NCBI RefSeq assembly: GCF_003589595.1
Contig: NW_020653719.1
Location: forward strand, 1,315,616-1,379,615
Reading direction: 5' to 3'
Length of the DNA stretch: 64,000 nucleotides
DNA from: Hyposmocoma kahamanoa
Lineage: Eukaryota > Arthropoda > Insecta > Lepidoptera > Cosmopterigidae
The notes under the pieces are model-generated. The model saw only the letters and a program-made list of their open reading frames with translations. It was not told the origin of the DNA and made no database searches. This document shows positions 12,735-23,015 of the stretch, piece by piece; within the stretch, counting starts at the first letter, position 1; each line of letters begins with the position of its first letter. The translations under genes were made by a program, and so were the position numbers.

Positions 12735-13170
12735 TCAGTTCTGCCCTCCTAATATATATAACTAACGTAAACGTTTGTTTTATTGTTAAGCAAATGCAGC
12801 GTATTTTTAATTGTTCTTTAAAAAAAAAAAATAGTTGCCGATGTCTCGAAAGTTTACGCATAGTCTTTATATTTTTGCTTACATATAATTTTATTTTTTG
12901 TTATGTTTTTTTTTATCAATTTAATCCCTCTTATTGGTCCTGATTGAAAACTAACTCTTTAGAAAACTTTGGCATATGCTGAGTCAGCCCCTTTTCACTG
13001 CTATGTCAATAACGTTATACTTTTACCTTTGTGTCATATTAGTGAATAAAGAACACTTTATTCACTAATATGACTTTGATAGATAGATAGATAGATAAAC
13101 ATATCTATCTATCTATCTATCAAAAAGTTGCCGACATGCAAATGTGTTAGTTACTAGGAGGGCAGAATTG
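12735..13170. repeat. Inverted-repeat region enclosing two perfect hairpins
   Basis: The left end (TTCTGCCCTCCTA.. near 12737) reappears inverted on the right (TAGGAGGGCAGAA near 13155), and TTGCCGA is also repeated. Inside are two adjacent perfect hairpins: 13033-13051 with 13056-13074 (19-bp arms), and 13076-13097 with 13102-13123 (22-bp arms, GATA units). Both have the same loop, AACA. A GCTGAGTCAGCCCCTTTTC segment near 12980 is related, in inverted form, to one near 9815-9845. Confidence 0.75.
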
Positions 13171-14019
13171 TTCATGATATCGAGTCAATTGTATTTGACT
13201 ATAAATGTGTGGATAAAAATGCTTTTATAAAAGCTTAAAATGATAAGTTTTACCATTGACTTACAGAAATTTTACGCTCAATTCATATTGCCACGAAATA
13301 TGAAAGTCAATTTTTGTAATAAACTTTATCCTCATAAGACCATTTGTATATCAAAATATAGGTATGAAGTGATTCAGAACCAGACTATATTATTCCTATG
13401 GTCATGTAAACGCCCAATATACATTATAATGAAAATATTGCAAATTCTAATTTAGCGCTATATATTATATATGATGCCTAAGTGAAAGGAAAATAAAGGC
13501 TCTCTCCACGTAATTCATTTTAAAAGAAATAAAAATGCTGTAACAAATAAAGTTATATAAAAAAAAGTGCAAACACTCCCTACTAAACACAATACTCCCG
13601 CGAAAGGGTTTGTGTATTATATATATGTATATAAAGCTACAAATCCTGACTCACTTAGAAAAATAGAACGCATACTTCCCGATATGGTAGAAAAAAGATA
13701 TTTATACCGTTGTACGCAGTTAGGCTCCAAAGCAAAGAATCAAATATAAGAAGACCTAAATGTGGAAAATGTAAACGAGTGACCAACGGCCTGCAAAAAC
13801 TCATGGAGGATTTTTGTGCATTTTTATGAGATACACGCTGGTCAATTTCCGCGGGAAGTAGAAAATGTTCGAAATTCAAATAAACAAGATGACCGCCATA
13901 CTAATTTCAAAGCCTCCAATCACGGAAACTATTAGAGATAGGTAGGAGGTGCTCGAAGGAATGTCATAGAGGGTAATACTGGTCAACTGCCTGGGTTAAA
14001 AAAAATCAAGATGGCGATT

Positions 14020-14560
14020 TCAAAATTGCGGCCGAAAAACTTGCTTCGATCCGGCTGAAAATTGGCATGCGAGGGTCTTTAGGAGTCCTTAATCATAGTT
14101 TGGGGTGAAAATTTTCTTTTCGCCATTTTTTAATATGGCTGCCATATAAGTATTTTTTTCGTTAAAAATAGCTGCCGAAAGAGATTTCCTGAAATCTGAT
14201 TCATCTGAAAATTGGCATGTGAAGGCCACTAGAAATGCCGGATAACAATTTGTACTCAAAATTTGTTTTTCGTCATTTTCAAATATGGCCGTTATAGAAG
14301 CGTTCGTTGGCGGCAGAAAAAACATTGCTCAGATCCCTTTGAAAATTGGCATATGGAGTGCTTGATAATAATTTGTGATCAAAATTGGTTTTTCGCCATT
14401 TTTGTATGGGCCCTATAGAAGTGTTTTTGGCGGCAGATGAAAATTTGCTCTAATTCGATTGAAAATCGGCATGTGGGGAGTCTATGGGTGTTTAATAATG
14501 ATTTGCAGTTCAAATTTACTTTTTACGAGTTTTTAGTTTTAGTTTGACTTTTAGAGGTGT
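14020..14560. repeat. Imperfect tandem repeat, units of 120-150 bp
   Basis: The phrase GAAAATTGGCAT (last copy GAAAATCGGCAT) starts at 14057, 14207, 14341 and 14461. Between copies the order is constant: TTAATAATAATTTG-like, TTTTCGCCATTTT, ATATGGCCGCCATA-like, then GGCGGCAGAAAA. Spacing shrinks from 150 to 134 to 120 bp. The array is flanked by a related pair of CATACTTCCCGAT segments (about 13670 and 14667), suggesting that it is the core of a larger element. Confidence 0.75.
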
Positions 14561-14918
14561 AGCGGAGGGCGAAGCCGAAGCGTCCGCACGGCACCTTACG
14601 TAGGTAGTATACGGAGACTCTATTACGGTACAAGATTCCACAATTGTTCAAAATGTAAGACATACTTCCCGATGTAGTGGAAATAAGATACTTATAGCGT
14701 TTTTGTATCTCGACCGTCTCTGTGTTAGAAGCTATAACAAAAAGAGAAGTTTAAGGAAAAAATGCCAGACAATCACTCCAAATTTCTGATTTCACAGTAG
14801 GGAATTTCCTGTACTACGAGTACCAGAGTAACGATAATTCTGAGGGCAATACCCAGAATACCAGAACCAATTTAAAAATATTTTTTTGGTTCAAATCAGG
14901 GATTAAGTCTCCTCCAAG

Positions 14919-15185
14919 GAACCTCCTCATCAAGCGCCCACTGTGCCAACGAAGAGCATAACCACACCCCGTAATCTGAAACCGACCACGCGCCGCAGGC
15001 AGGGCGCGACCCCACCGCAGGTGGGGTATAGAGCTCGTATGGTGTATGACTTTACAGTAAATGACAATGAGTTACAGTTTTTACAATTAAATGACGGTGA
15101 CGATTTGCATTTGATGAGCACGTCTTCCCGTTTTGAGAATTTAGATGGAAGGGACGACGGAGCGAACCGACTCAAATTTTTTAAA
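14919..15185 (+). CDS. Candidate coding exon, possibly SH3-like
   Basis: An open segment ends exactly at a perfect donor GTAAGT (15186-15191). It can be entered at 14919 (AG at 14917-14918, phase 0) or at 14908; upstream of that, the frame is closed by TAA at 14904. It is much less AT-rich than its surroundings. The protein is Pro/Thr/Arg-rich at first (TVPTKSITTPRNLKPTTRRR), then reads ARMVYDFTVNDNELQF followed by an acidic NDGDDLHL. The ALYDF-like start and the GD pair recall the first half of an SH3 domain, but the expected Trp-Trp motif is absent, so this is only a resemblance. It could belong to the same gene as 362-519. A pseudo-exon cannot be excluded. Confidence 0.4.
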
Positions 15186-15239
15186 GTAAGTGGCCAGGAA
15201 CGAGTAAAGAGGGTGAAAAAAAAGGTGGGATAACGATGG

Positions 15240-16480
15240 AGGAAATCAGTATCGCCACAAGGTATCTGGAAAAATGCGTTTAATTACATTGGGTGTTTAG
15301 CGGTTTTCTCATTGTAGTTTGCTAGGTTAGTAAAGACAATTCGGATACTGTAATCTTGTTTTATAATTGTAGATTAATTAATTGGAGAATTATAGTATTG
15401 TTAACAAAGAGTGTCAGTGATTGCATTATGGCACATGCCAATAATCATTGTACTGGCACTGCCAACATTGTGAATTCGGAATATTGTTAATTAATTGACA
15501 GCGATTCGTCAAATACAATCGACAGGCATCGTAAAATTGTTTTAACCACTGATCATTTGCTGCTACACTGACGCAATTGAATCCTATCTGTTATGCACCG
15601 CCCGCTAATTATTCTGAACCCAGGCCTCCAATTGATTAGCAGTGAAAGCATAATGGCATTAAGTCGGCCATTTGCACTGTTTTGTGTGTTATACAATTTA
15701 AATAAAAATAAATTGTACTATTTGCGATTTCACAGTAGATTTATTTGAAATGATTGGTTAACAACCATGATATACGGTTATTTTTTATGAAATTACTCCA
15801 CATGTTTATTACATAAAAATCTAAATGGTCATTTTTTTAATGCATGATCCTCTTTCTCTGTGACATAAAACAAATAAATAGGTCTGTTCTGAGCTACGCA
15901 AAAAAAATTGATTACTATAAATTAACTTTGATAGTTGGATGTTGGGTCTCAAAACTAAGATAAATAAGCAATAAAAATAAAATTCAGATACTTATTTTTA
16001 AAACTAAGCAAATGTTGATTATATTTGTATACTAATATCATATTAATTATAATATAATTTGACCTGAAAACATGTTCGAAAACGCAAGCAAATTGGCTTC
16101 TGGCTGCTTTTTCATAACCTACTGAGTGAAGGGCACAACCAAGCAACCAAGATTTATTAGGAGACCAATATCAAAAGATACGCTGGTAATAATTGTCATC
16201 AATCGTTAAAAGAAAATACCAGTGATAAAAAAGAGGATCAAATATAATTTTTGTATACCAAATATTAATTTAGTACGTTTAAACATAATAATAGTGTAAC
16301 CTTGAATGCAGTTTATTTATAATTTATTTATTTAGAGCAACTTATATGGATAGAACAATTAATATATATAATCAAACATAAAAAAATATCGTTTATTTAA
16401 AAAAGTATACATTTACTACAATTAATTCTTTGAGGATCAAATAATATTATCCCAATATTAATACAAAGGGCGAATACTTA
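15240..16480. other. Non-coding stretch, nothing recognised
   Basis: AT-rich sequence; no exon candidates, no repeat matching other parts of the window was noticed. Confidence 0.4.
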
Positions 16481-16483
16481 CTA

Positions 16484-16710
16484 AAAAATTCTTCGATCCG
16501 GCTGGATTCGAACCAACGTCTTCTAACAAGCCATGCTAGATGCTACGAGAATTAAGATGTCGCTTTAATAATTGTAATTAAGTTTTATTGAATGTCAAGA
16601 TGTTTCACTACCATGGCATTAATTTATTTTTTGTACCGGCGTTTACTAGCACGGTTTGCTATTTTTTCTAAGTTTTCGATCTTTGTATTAATAATTATGA
16701 TTATGTAAAT
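16484..16710 (-). mobile_element. Family C tRNA-derived SINE, degraded copy
   Basis: The reverse complement contains a box B-like GGTTCGAATCCAGCCGGATCG (16492-16517), and the TTCGATCTTTGTATTAATAA tail phrase lies on the plus strand at about 16673-16695. The same tRNA part (minus) and tail (plus) arrangement is seen at 32010-32345. Confidence 0.65.
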
Positions 16711-17990
16711 ATGATATATAATGAATATATGAAATATCATATATAAATATGACATTTTTAATTTTATTTCAAATTCAAGTAAAAACGTCGGGTATACGGA
16801 CGGCAGATATACACATGTATTTCTGCCGTCCGCTCTCAAAAAAACCATAACCCAGTTTTAGAATATTGAAACTGTTTAATGATATTTGAGCTATGCGTCC
16901 TTAGGGTAAGTTCCAATAAGTCGAAAACGTTAACTAATTTTAACTGTTTTCAAAAGAGATCTTTGTGCTCTATCTGTTGCTATATAATACGGATATTTGA
17001 CTTACTTGATTTATATTTGACTACACTTAGCCGCGTTTTAATTAGTGGACGGCAGATTTATATAGATACCTATTAACAAAGTTCCTGCCGATTTTTCTCC
17101 AAACGTGAACTCTCCACACTTACAGATGTAACATACTTACATCAATTTTGCCAAAAACTATAATTACTTCAGCGTAGCACCAAATGAACGAAAATTCTTA
17201 TTAAACTTAGCGTAACTGCTAAATACTTTAACATATATATATATATATACGTTTAAATTACACACAAGTATAATACCAAATTGCCAATCATTATGTAGCT
17301 TTCCGCAAATACATAGAAATCCCGAGGTGGCACGGGTCAAATAGTACTCACATCTTTGGTTTTCAAGAATAGAGGCCTGTCTCAAAAACTGCTATATAAT
17401 TTATCACGCAGATAAAATCTGAGTTGTATCTGGCGCACAAAGCCGACGAATCTCACAAGGGGCGGATGAACGAAATGCTCGGCGCCTTATTTACAACGCA
17501 ATTTAGCGGTTTGTAAAAAGTCATAAACTGAACTCTTTTGTAGCCACTATTCTGGAAAAGCAATGACATGTCAGTCTTATCTTCATTATCGTACGTATAT
17601 TGACTTAAAATCTTAACACACCAGCAACATATCGATGGCTTTCTAGAAAGGCAGAACATCTCACAACCAGAATATGTAAAATGCAAAGCCGACGAATCGT
17701 ATGCATGCCCATGTTGTCACGGGATTATAGCTGGGTGTCTATTATATAATAAAATTTAACTCATTTAATAAGACAAAAATAAAATGTTTTGATTTATGCC
17801 TTGTTCTTAAAAAGCAGCGATATGGGCAATGTCAGTGTGCGAATGAACTTATTGTACTTGGAGTATAAGTATTTGGATTTCAGTTGCGCTAAAAAAACGC
17901 TCTGTGAAATAGCACGTAAAACCACAAATCGGCAGACTACACACACATAGTCAATAAACACACGGAATAAGACACATATACAGTTCGTTC
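16711..17990. other. Non-coding stretch with a short TA repeat
   Basis: AT-rich; a (TA)n run at 17232-17250. A duplicated phrase GCCGACGAATC (about 17442 and 17686) was noted, without further structure. Confidence 0.4.
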
Positions 17991-17994
17991 CCCC

Positions 17995-18105
17995 TTAGAG
18001 CGATGCCACATGGGCGCTGTTGTCGCAACAACGTTATGATTTCAACGCACCGAGTGCAAACTAGCAGTTGTCGCAACGCCGACGCATTGAGTCGCATCGC
18101 TCTTA
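17995..18105. mobile_element. Short MITE with TTA target duplication (PIF/Harbinger-like)
   Basis: The element GAGCGATGC...GCATCGCTC (17998-18102, 105 bp) is flanked on both sides by TTA (17995-17997 and 18103-18105). A 3-bp TTA/TAA duplication and short GC-containing inverted ends are the signature of PIF/Harbinger elements. Inside is a repeated GTTGTCGCAAC phrase. Confidence 0.7.
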
Positions 18106-18189
18106 ACATTTTTCGTCAATAATTGACTTGTAAACAGTATGGCACAATAGGAAATGCAACTATTTCTTCGGAATTCAACGTTTGCAATG

Positions 18190-18395
18190 AAAACGTCTGC
18201 AGTCTATGAATTTGTCATGGATAAATCTATACATTAAATTAAGTTTGACAAACTCCAAGTTCATGTAAAAGAAATCCGTTATCTACCTAGAATGCTGGGA
18301 GAGGCTATAGAAATAAAAAAGACCTAGTTTCAACAGGGAAGGTGGTTTCTTCGTACCACCAGCTTGGAATCTAGTATATCCTCTGATGAAAAATA
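18190..18395 (+). mobile_element. Penelope-like GIY-YIG remnant, copy 1
   Basis: Translates, with frameshifts, to KEIRYLPRMLGEAIEIKK followed by FNREGGFFVPPAWN. The order (Y-L-P-R-x-x-x-E-A-I-E-I, then N-F-N-R-E-x-G) is the end of the GIY-YIG endonuclease region found in Penelope-like elements. The assignment is from motif memory. It is homologous to 19805-20005. Confidence 0.55.
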
Positions 18396-18840
18396 CTATA
18401 ACCAGATATAAGCCTACAGTATATATAAATTAATCCTTTTTGTAACTATAGTTCATAATAGGGTTGTTTTCATTAATATTAGACATAACTGGTCGATGAT
18501 ATTGCAGTCTGGCAGCCGTTACTATGGGACCTGCACGGAACTCGAAATGTTAGCTGTTTGAAAAAACAAATATACGCCACTTAGATCCGAAATCGTTTCA
18601 TATAGCAATCGCGAATACCTAAATACTCGACAAGCATAGCTAAGTCGTCCGTCACTCATAGGTCTTTGTCCTACATTTTGTAATATCAAATAAGGATACG
18701 CGAAGTTTTAACTAACGCATTTATTTTATCATAGCAGGATTCCAACAAACTTTTAACTAACACTTGTCACATAGATTTTTACGAAATACCAGATGGAATA
18801 TTTTCAATCTACTGTTACATGCGTATGATGCGATGCATGG

Positions 18841-18900
18841 CATCTTAAGGCGCTTTCAAATTAGATGCTCATAGAAGCGCTGCAGTGGCACCAATGTGAC
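18841..18900 (+). repeat. Repeat G, copy 1
   Basis: Contains GGCGCTTTCAAATT and GAAGCGCTGCAGTGGC; the same phrases occur at 20815-20865, each following one Penelope-like remnant, so they may belong to the same larger element. Confidence 0.6.
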
Positions 18901-19804
18901 GCTGCAGTCATTATTACTAATTTTCATACATTATTTGGAAGTGTAGTTGCAGCGCCAAGTGAACTAAAAATTACTGAAGCGCTACAAACGTCTCAAATGA
19001 AGGTTACGCACAGCTGCGAAACACTGGCAGATAAACATAGTCATGCTAGGTTATATACCGATCGAAATTTCGGCCGGAGTTTTTCAACTGAGTAGCAGAG
19101 ATGTAACACCAATCGTCGATTTCCCTTACAAGTAGAGTCCATTAGAATCTTTACGTTATATCGTATCCCTTTCAATGTCATGCGATCTTAAGGTGCCTAC
19201 AGATTTGCTCGATTTTTGACTATCCTCACTATCATCTGTTAGCAGTCAATAAATATTATGGTTAAAATCTGTAGCTTACTTACGCATTTACTCAATTTTG
19301 TCCGATCACACGTGTCGATCGTCAAAAAACCGAGCAACCAACGCGCACCTTTGACCAACTTGATGGGGGCTATCCCCGGGGGGTAGGTTTTACAAAACGA
19401 TAGTAAAAATTCGTGTAGGAAATTACAGAACAATATAACTTTTGGATAAAAACTTAAGCTTCAACGTACGGCCGCATCGTATGGGCACCATAGTTAGCTG
19501 GCTATGGACAGCGCGGATGGATCATATGATACACCGTACATTTAGATGTTTATTAAAGAATAATTCAAAGTTTTTTTCTAGGACTATACAAATGTTAGAT
19601 AAAAAAACTGTATACAGTGTAGTGTAGTGTATAGTGAATCTTTTTAGTACGGTTATTTCAAACCCTTCACACGTGAATCTTATATAACGCGTTAAGCGCT
19701 GCAAATACAACGCCAATATAGGTATGCTACGTAAAGAAAGGGGATTAGTGAAAAACAGGCTCACGAGAAAATATCATTTGAGTGAAATGTATTTATCTAG
19801 TAAC

Positions 19805-20005
19805 AAGTCTGCGAGCATGTCGTGGATAAATGTACAGACTCAATTAAGTTCAATAAGCCCCAGGTTCGTGCTAAAGAAGTCCATTATCTACCCACGATGC
19901 TGCGAGAGGTCATTGAAATGAAAAAAAAAAGTCCTAATTTCAACAAGGAAGATGGTTTCTCCGTGCCAGTTTGAGATCCAGTATTTTCGCTGAGGAAAAA
20001 TCTCA
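19805..20005 (+). mobile_element. Penelope-like GIY-YIG remnant, copy 2
   Basis: Translates to AKEVHYLPTMLREVIEMKKK then FNKEDGFSVP, clearly homologous to 18190-18395. A tandem or nested pair of the same dead element, about 1.6 kb apart. Confidence 0.55.
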
Positions 20006-20814
20006 AGCACACATAAGACTGCTTATTATGATTTAATTGCTGACTACTGATTATTATGATTCAATTTATTCTAAGTTCCATTATTAATTAGTAACAAATT
20101 TAATTTAATAAAAATTCATATTGTTAAAAGAAAATAAAATAATTTGTTAAAACACCATGTAGCGTAAGTTGGAATGATCGATCGAAAATTTAATAATAAG
20201 ATAAGATACATAAATAATGAGTTTTCTAATTACAGTGAAAAATAGGGTAGTTTGCAAACTGGTTGATGGTTTAGATCCGAAAAAATAGTTTCATTTCCTG
20301 TGATTAAATTTGACAAATAACGTTTCAATTTCATGTAGAAAACGTCAAGTTGAAACAATTTTCTCTTTTGCTAGATAAAGCAATAGTCGGCTACATATAT
20401 TGCTTGACGATTAAACAAGAAAATGGAAATAATGGGTTGACTCAAAAAGTCCGTGCGCTCTTTGCCACTAGCTAACTTAAAAAAACTGTTTTCTTTTAAA
20501 ATGTTTATTGTCTATGGACATTATAAAAATAATATTTAGCGCGCGTTTTAAGAATAGACGGGAAAGTTTTATGTCTTATAATTCATGAAAATCGTTCAGA
20601 ACTGGTGAATCGTAAAGGTATTCGTATTTTATCTAGATAATGCCAAACCACACACTCCTTTACAAAGCGGTCAAAAACTATTGCAATTAGGTTGGGATGA
20701 CGTTATCCACCGTATTCGACCGACATAGCTCTTTAGATTTTCATTTGTTTCGGTCTTCACAAAATTCTTTGAATTTACACGACTTTGATAGTGAATAGAC
20801 CATGAAATGACACT

Positions 20815-20865
20815 TAGGGCGCCTTCAAATTGATGCTTATAGAAGCGCTGCAGTGGCGCCACAGT
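20815..20865 (+). repeat. Repeat G, copy 2
   Basis: Contains GGCGCCTTCAAATT and GAAGCGCTGCAGTGGC, matching 18841-18900. Confidence 0.6.
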
Positions 20866-21504
20866 CGTACTCCACTTTTGCAGACCAGATATTGTGTGAA
20901 AATGAGTAGTGAAGTGCTTCTAATATATTATGCTTATTTGAAGGCGCTCTTAGAGCCGTATTTTACCGAAAAGACAGCAATTATAATGAAAAAAAAATCG
21001 ACAATTACATGTGGCAAAACTTGTTTTTTTTTTTTAATTTCTATCTTGATACCCCGCACAGACTTTTTGGTCAGGCTTGTACAAAAATGCTTAAATATTA
21101 AATAGCTTACGTTAAAACGGTGTTACCTCCGGTCATAGTCGAGAGCTCGTTTCTGAAACAAAATAAAATGAATGTGATATGATGATATGATACAGACCAT
21201 GAAAAAAAAATAGCTTTAATTGAAATAAGATTTTTTTTATTGAACAGTATAACAATTATTACAAAAAATTAATTAATAATAATTAATTAAGCTAAGGTGG
21301 AGAAATTACTCTTCTAATATGCCGCTTAAACGAATGCTTAGTATTCGCGAAAACGTCAATTGTACTGAAAGACTTATTGTACGTTGTTGTAACACGTGAA
21401 ACGATCTCGTAATTATTTATCAGTGCTATTACTATTAACATAAGTGAATAGAAATGCTGCACTATTGTAATATGATGTTCTGATAAAAATAGATATAGGT
21501 TTAC

Positions 21505-21960
21505 ATAAAAGGTGACGAGTACGGTTGTTCATTAAAATTAATACGCTTTCTAAGTGATAACGACTAGAAGTTATACATACATATATGTTTCATTATATAG
21601 CTTCTTGGATAATTATATCATACCCTTGATATAATAAAGGCACATGTGATCGTACGTCAAAAGTGCTTTTATCACATGAACGTTATAAAAGTAATATGAA
21701 TTACATGAAACCAATTAACAATTATTATGTGAAATTTTATAACTCTCCCATTTAAATTTAGAACCAGAAAAGTTGTCATTTTGAAGATGTGACTTTATTG
21801 CACCAGAAAAGTGATCATTTTGTATTTATATAACCGTATCCTTGGTGCAATAAGGCCACATCTACAAAATGATAACTCTTCCGGCTTAAACATTCTACGA
21901 ATTAAATTAGTCCATAAGTTTATGTGCTTAAATAGGAGAGTTATAAAATCTCACATATGT
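21505..21960 (+). repeat. Family F repeat, left copy (with internal foldback)
   Basis: About 450 bp. Contains TGACGAGTACGGTTGTTCAT near its start and, towards its end, an internal inverted repeat: ATTTTGAAGATGTGACTTTATTGCACC (21779-21805) pairs with the reverse complement of 21843-21870. A second copy in the opposite orientation lies at 41455-41870. The two copies lie on either side of the tandem bHLH genes. Confidence 0.75.
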
Positions 21961-22148
21961 GTAATTTGTTTTTTGTAGTTCCTATTATTAATAATATATA
22001 TAATATATAAAAATAAAATTGCAAATTTACCTTTAGGGCATCATGACAGCAAGGTCAGGAAATATTTTGTATGCATCACTCCACTCAGTATCACTGAGGT
22101 CTGTTAATAAAATTAATCACTTTTTAGTAAGAGATAATAATTTTATGT

Positions 22149-22258
22149 TCATTTAGAGTTATGTTTATTTAGAGAATCGTTACTCTTGTACTCTACCGTG
22201 TCAAACCAGTACACTGTAATATTAAGGTCATCATATTTAGAGTATTTTAGAGAAAAAG
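22149..22258 (-). CDS. Possible alternative last exon of bHLH gene 2
   Basis: After an acceptor (aacttttgcag) the minus strand stays open for 36 residues (FSLKYSKYDDLNITVYWF...) and stops at 22149-22151. It would be in phase if exon 6 of gene 2 used a GTTTGT donor at 22741-22740 in place of reading to its stop. The donor is non-ideal, and phase agreement alone has a one-in-three chance, so this is only a candidate. Confidence 0.25.
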
Positions 22259-22330
22259 CTGCAAAAGTTATTTTTCGCTTTTTTGTAATTTCCAAAATAA
22301 CATAAAAATACTTTTTTTTATGACATCAAG

Positions 22331-22545
22331 CAAAGGGACGAACAAGCCGTGCACCTGGTGGTAAGCGACACGCCCACCCATAACAGTTACGAAGTGCTAT
22401 TCAGAACTTTAAATCGCAAAGATCTGCGGGGGAATGCCACTGCGTCCCTCACCGTGAGACAAGTTTACAAGTCTTATTTTTATGTATCTTATTATTTACA
22501 TGTGCCTGTAATTTCACCACCACCCTTCAAAACGGAAAATAATAT
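22331..22545 (+). repeat. Family A repeat, copy 2
   Basis: 5' two thirds of the family A element with a short internal insertion; it lies in the 3' flank (possible 3' UTR) of bHLH gene 2, in the opposite orientation. Confidence 0.85.
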
Positions 22546-22712
22546 TTGTATTGAAAAATTAATTAATTTACATTCTCTTGATAGCAGAAAGAATCTTATT
22601 GTAATGAAATTATAAAACACTGTACTGGGACTTGCAGTGTTTTGGTTTGGCACGATACGCACCAAAATTTCTGTTAATGCAAAACGAAATTTCAAAACTT
22701 TCCATTTCTTTT

Positions 22713-23015
22713 CTACTTTATCAATATGTTAAGATACAAACCGAGTTTTATGCAGTCGTCTGCCTCGGAGAGTGGCGAAGAAACCGACATTGCTGGCGTA
22801 GAGGTCGGCTCTAACAACGGAAGAGGGATTGACAACCACGCTGGTAGTACACTGTTTGGTGCCGGCAGTGGCGATGGTGGGGCCGATGGTGGAGATTGTG
22901 GTGGTGATTGTGACGGGCAAACCGGTGCAGACACTACATGTCCAAGATTCAAAGATTTAGTACCGGTCTGCATTGACTTCGCTTTTCTCGGTTTCTGTTT
23001 GCCACCTTTCGTTTT
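22713..23015 (-). CDS. bHLH gene 2, exon 6 (Pro/Ser-rich C-terminus)
   Basis: Acceptor aattcccag, then KTKGGKQKPRKAK and a Pro-rich run (SPPQSPPSAPPSPLPAP) ending in an acidic/hydrophobic stretch (SPLSEADDCIKLG). Stop at 22713-22715. Pro/Ser-rich tails after a DNA-binding domain often act in activation or repression; that role is an inference. Confidence 0.7.
   Translation of the reverse strand, partial: KTKGGKQKPRKAKSMQTGTKSLNLGHVVSAPVCPSQSPPQSPPSAPPSPLPAPNSVLPAWLSIPLPLLEPTSTPAMSVSSPLSEADDCIKLGLYLNILIK

Noticed and set aside
13076..13123. Regularly spaced repeats as a possible CRISPR array
   Set aside because: It is a GATA simple repeat folding on itself; no unique spacers, and the genome is eukaryotic.
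14930..15175. Minus-strand open frame with Arg/Gly-rich end
   Set aside because: Antisense to the better supported plus-strand exon that ends at a perfect donor.
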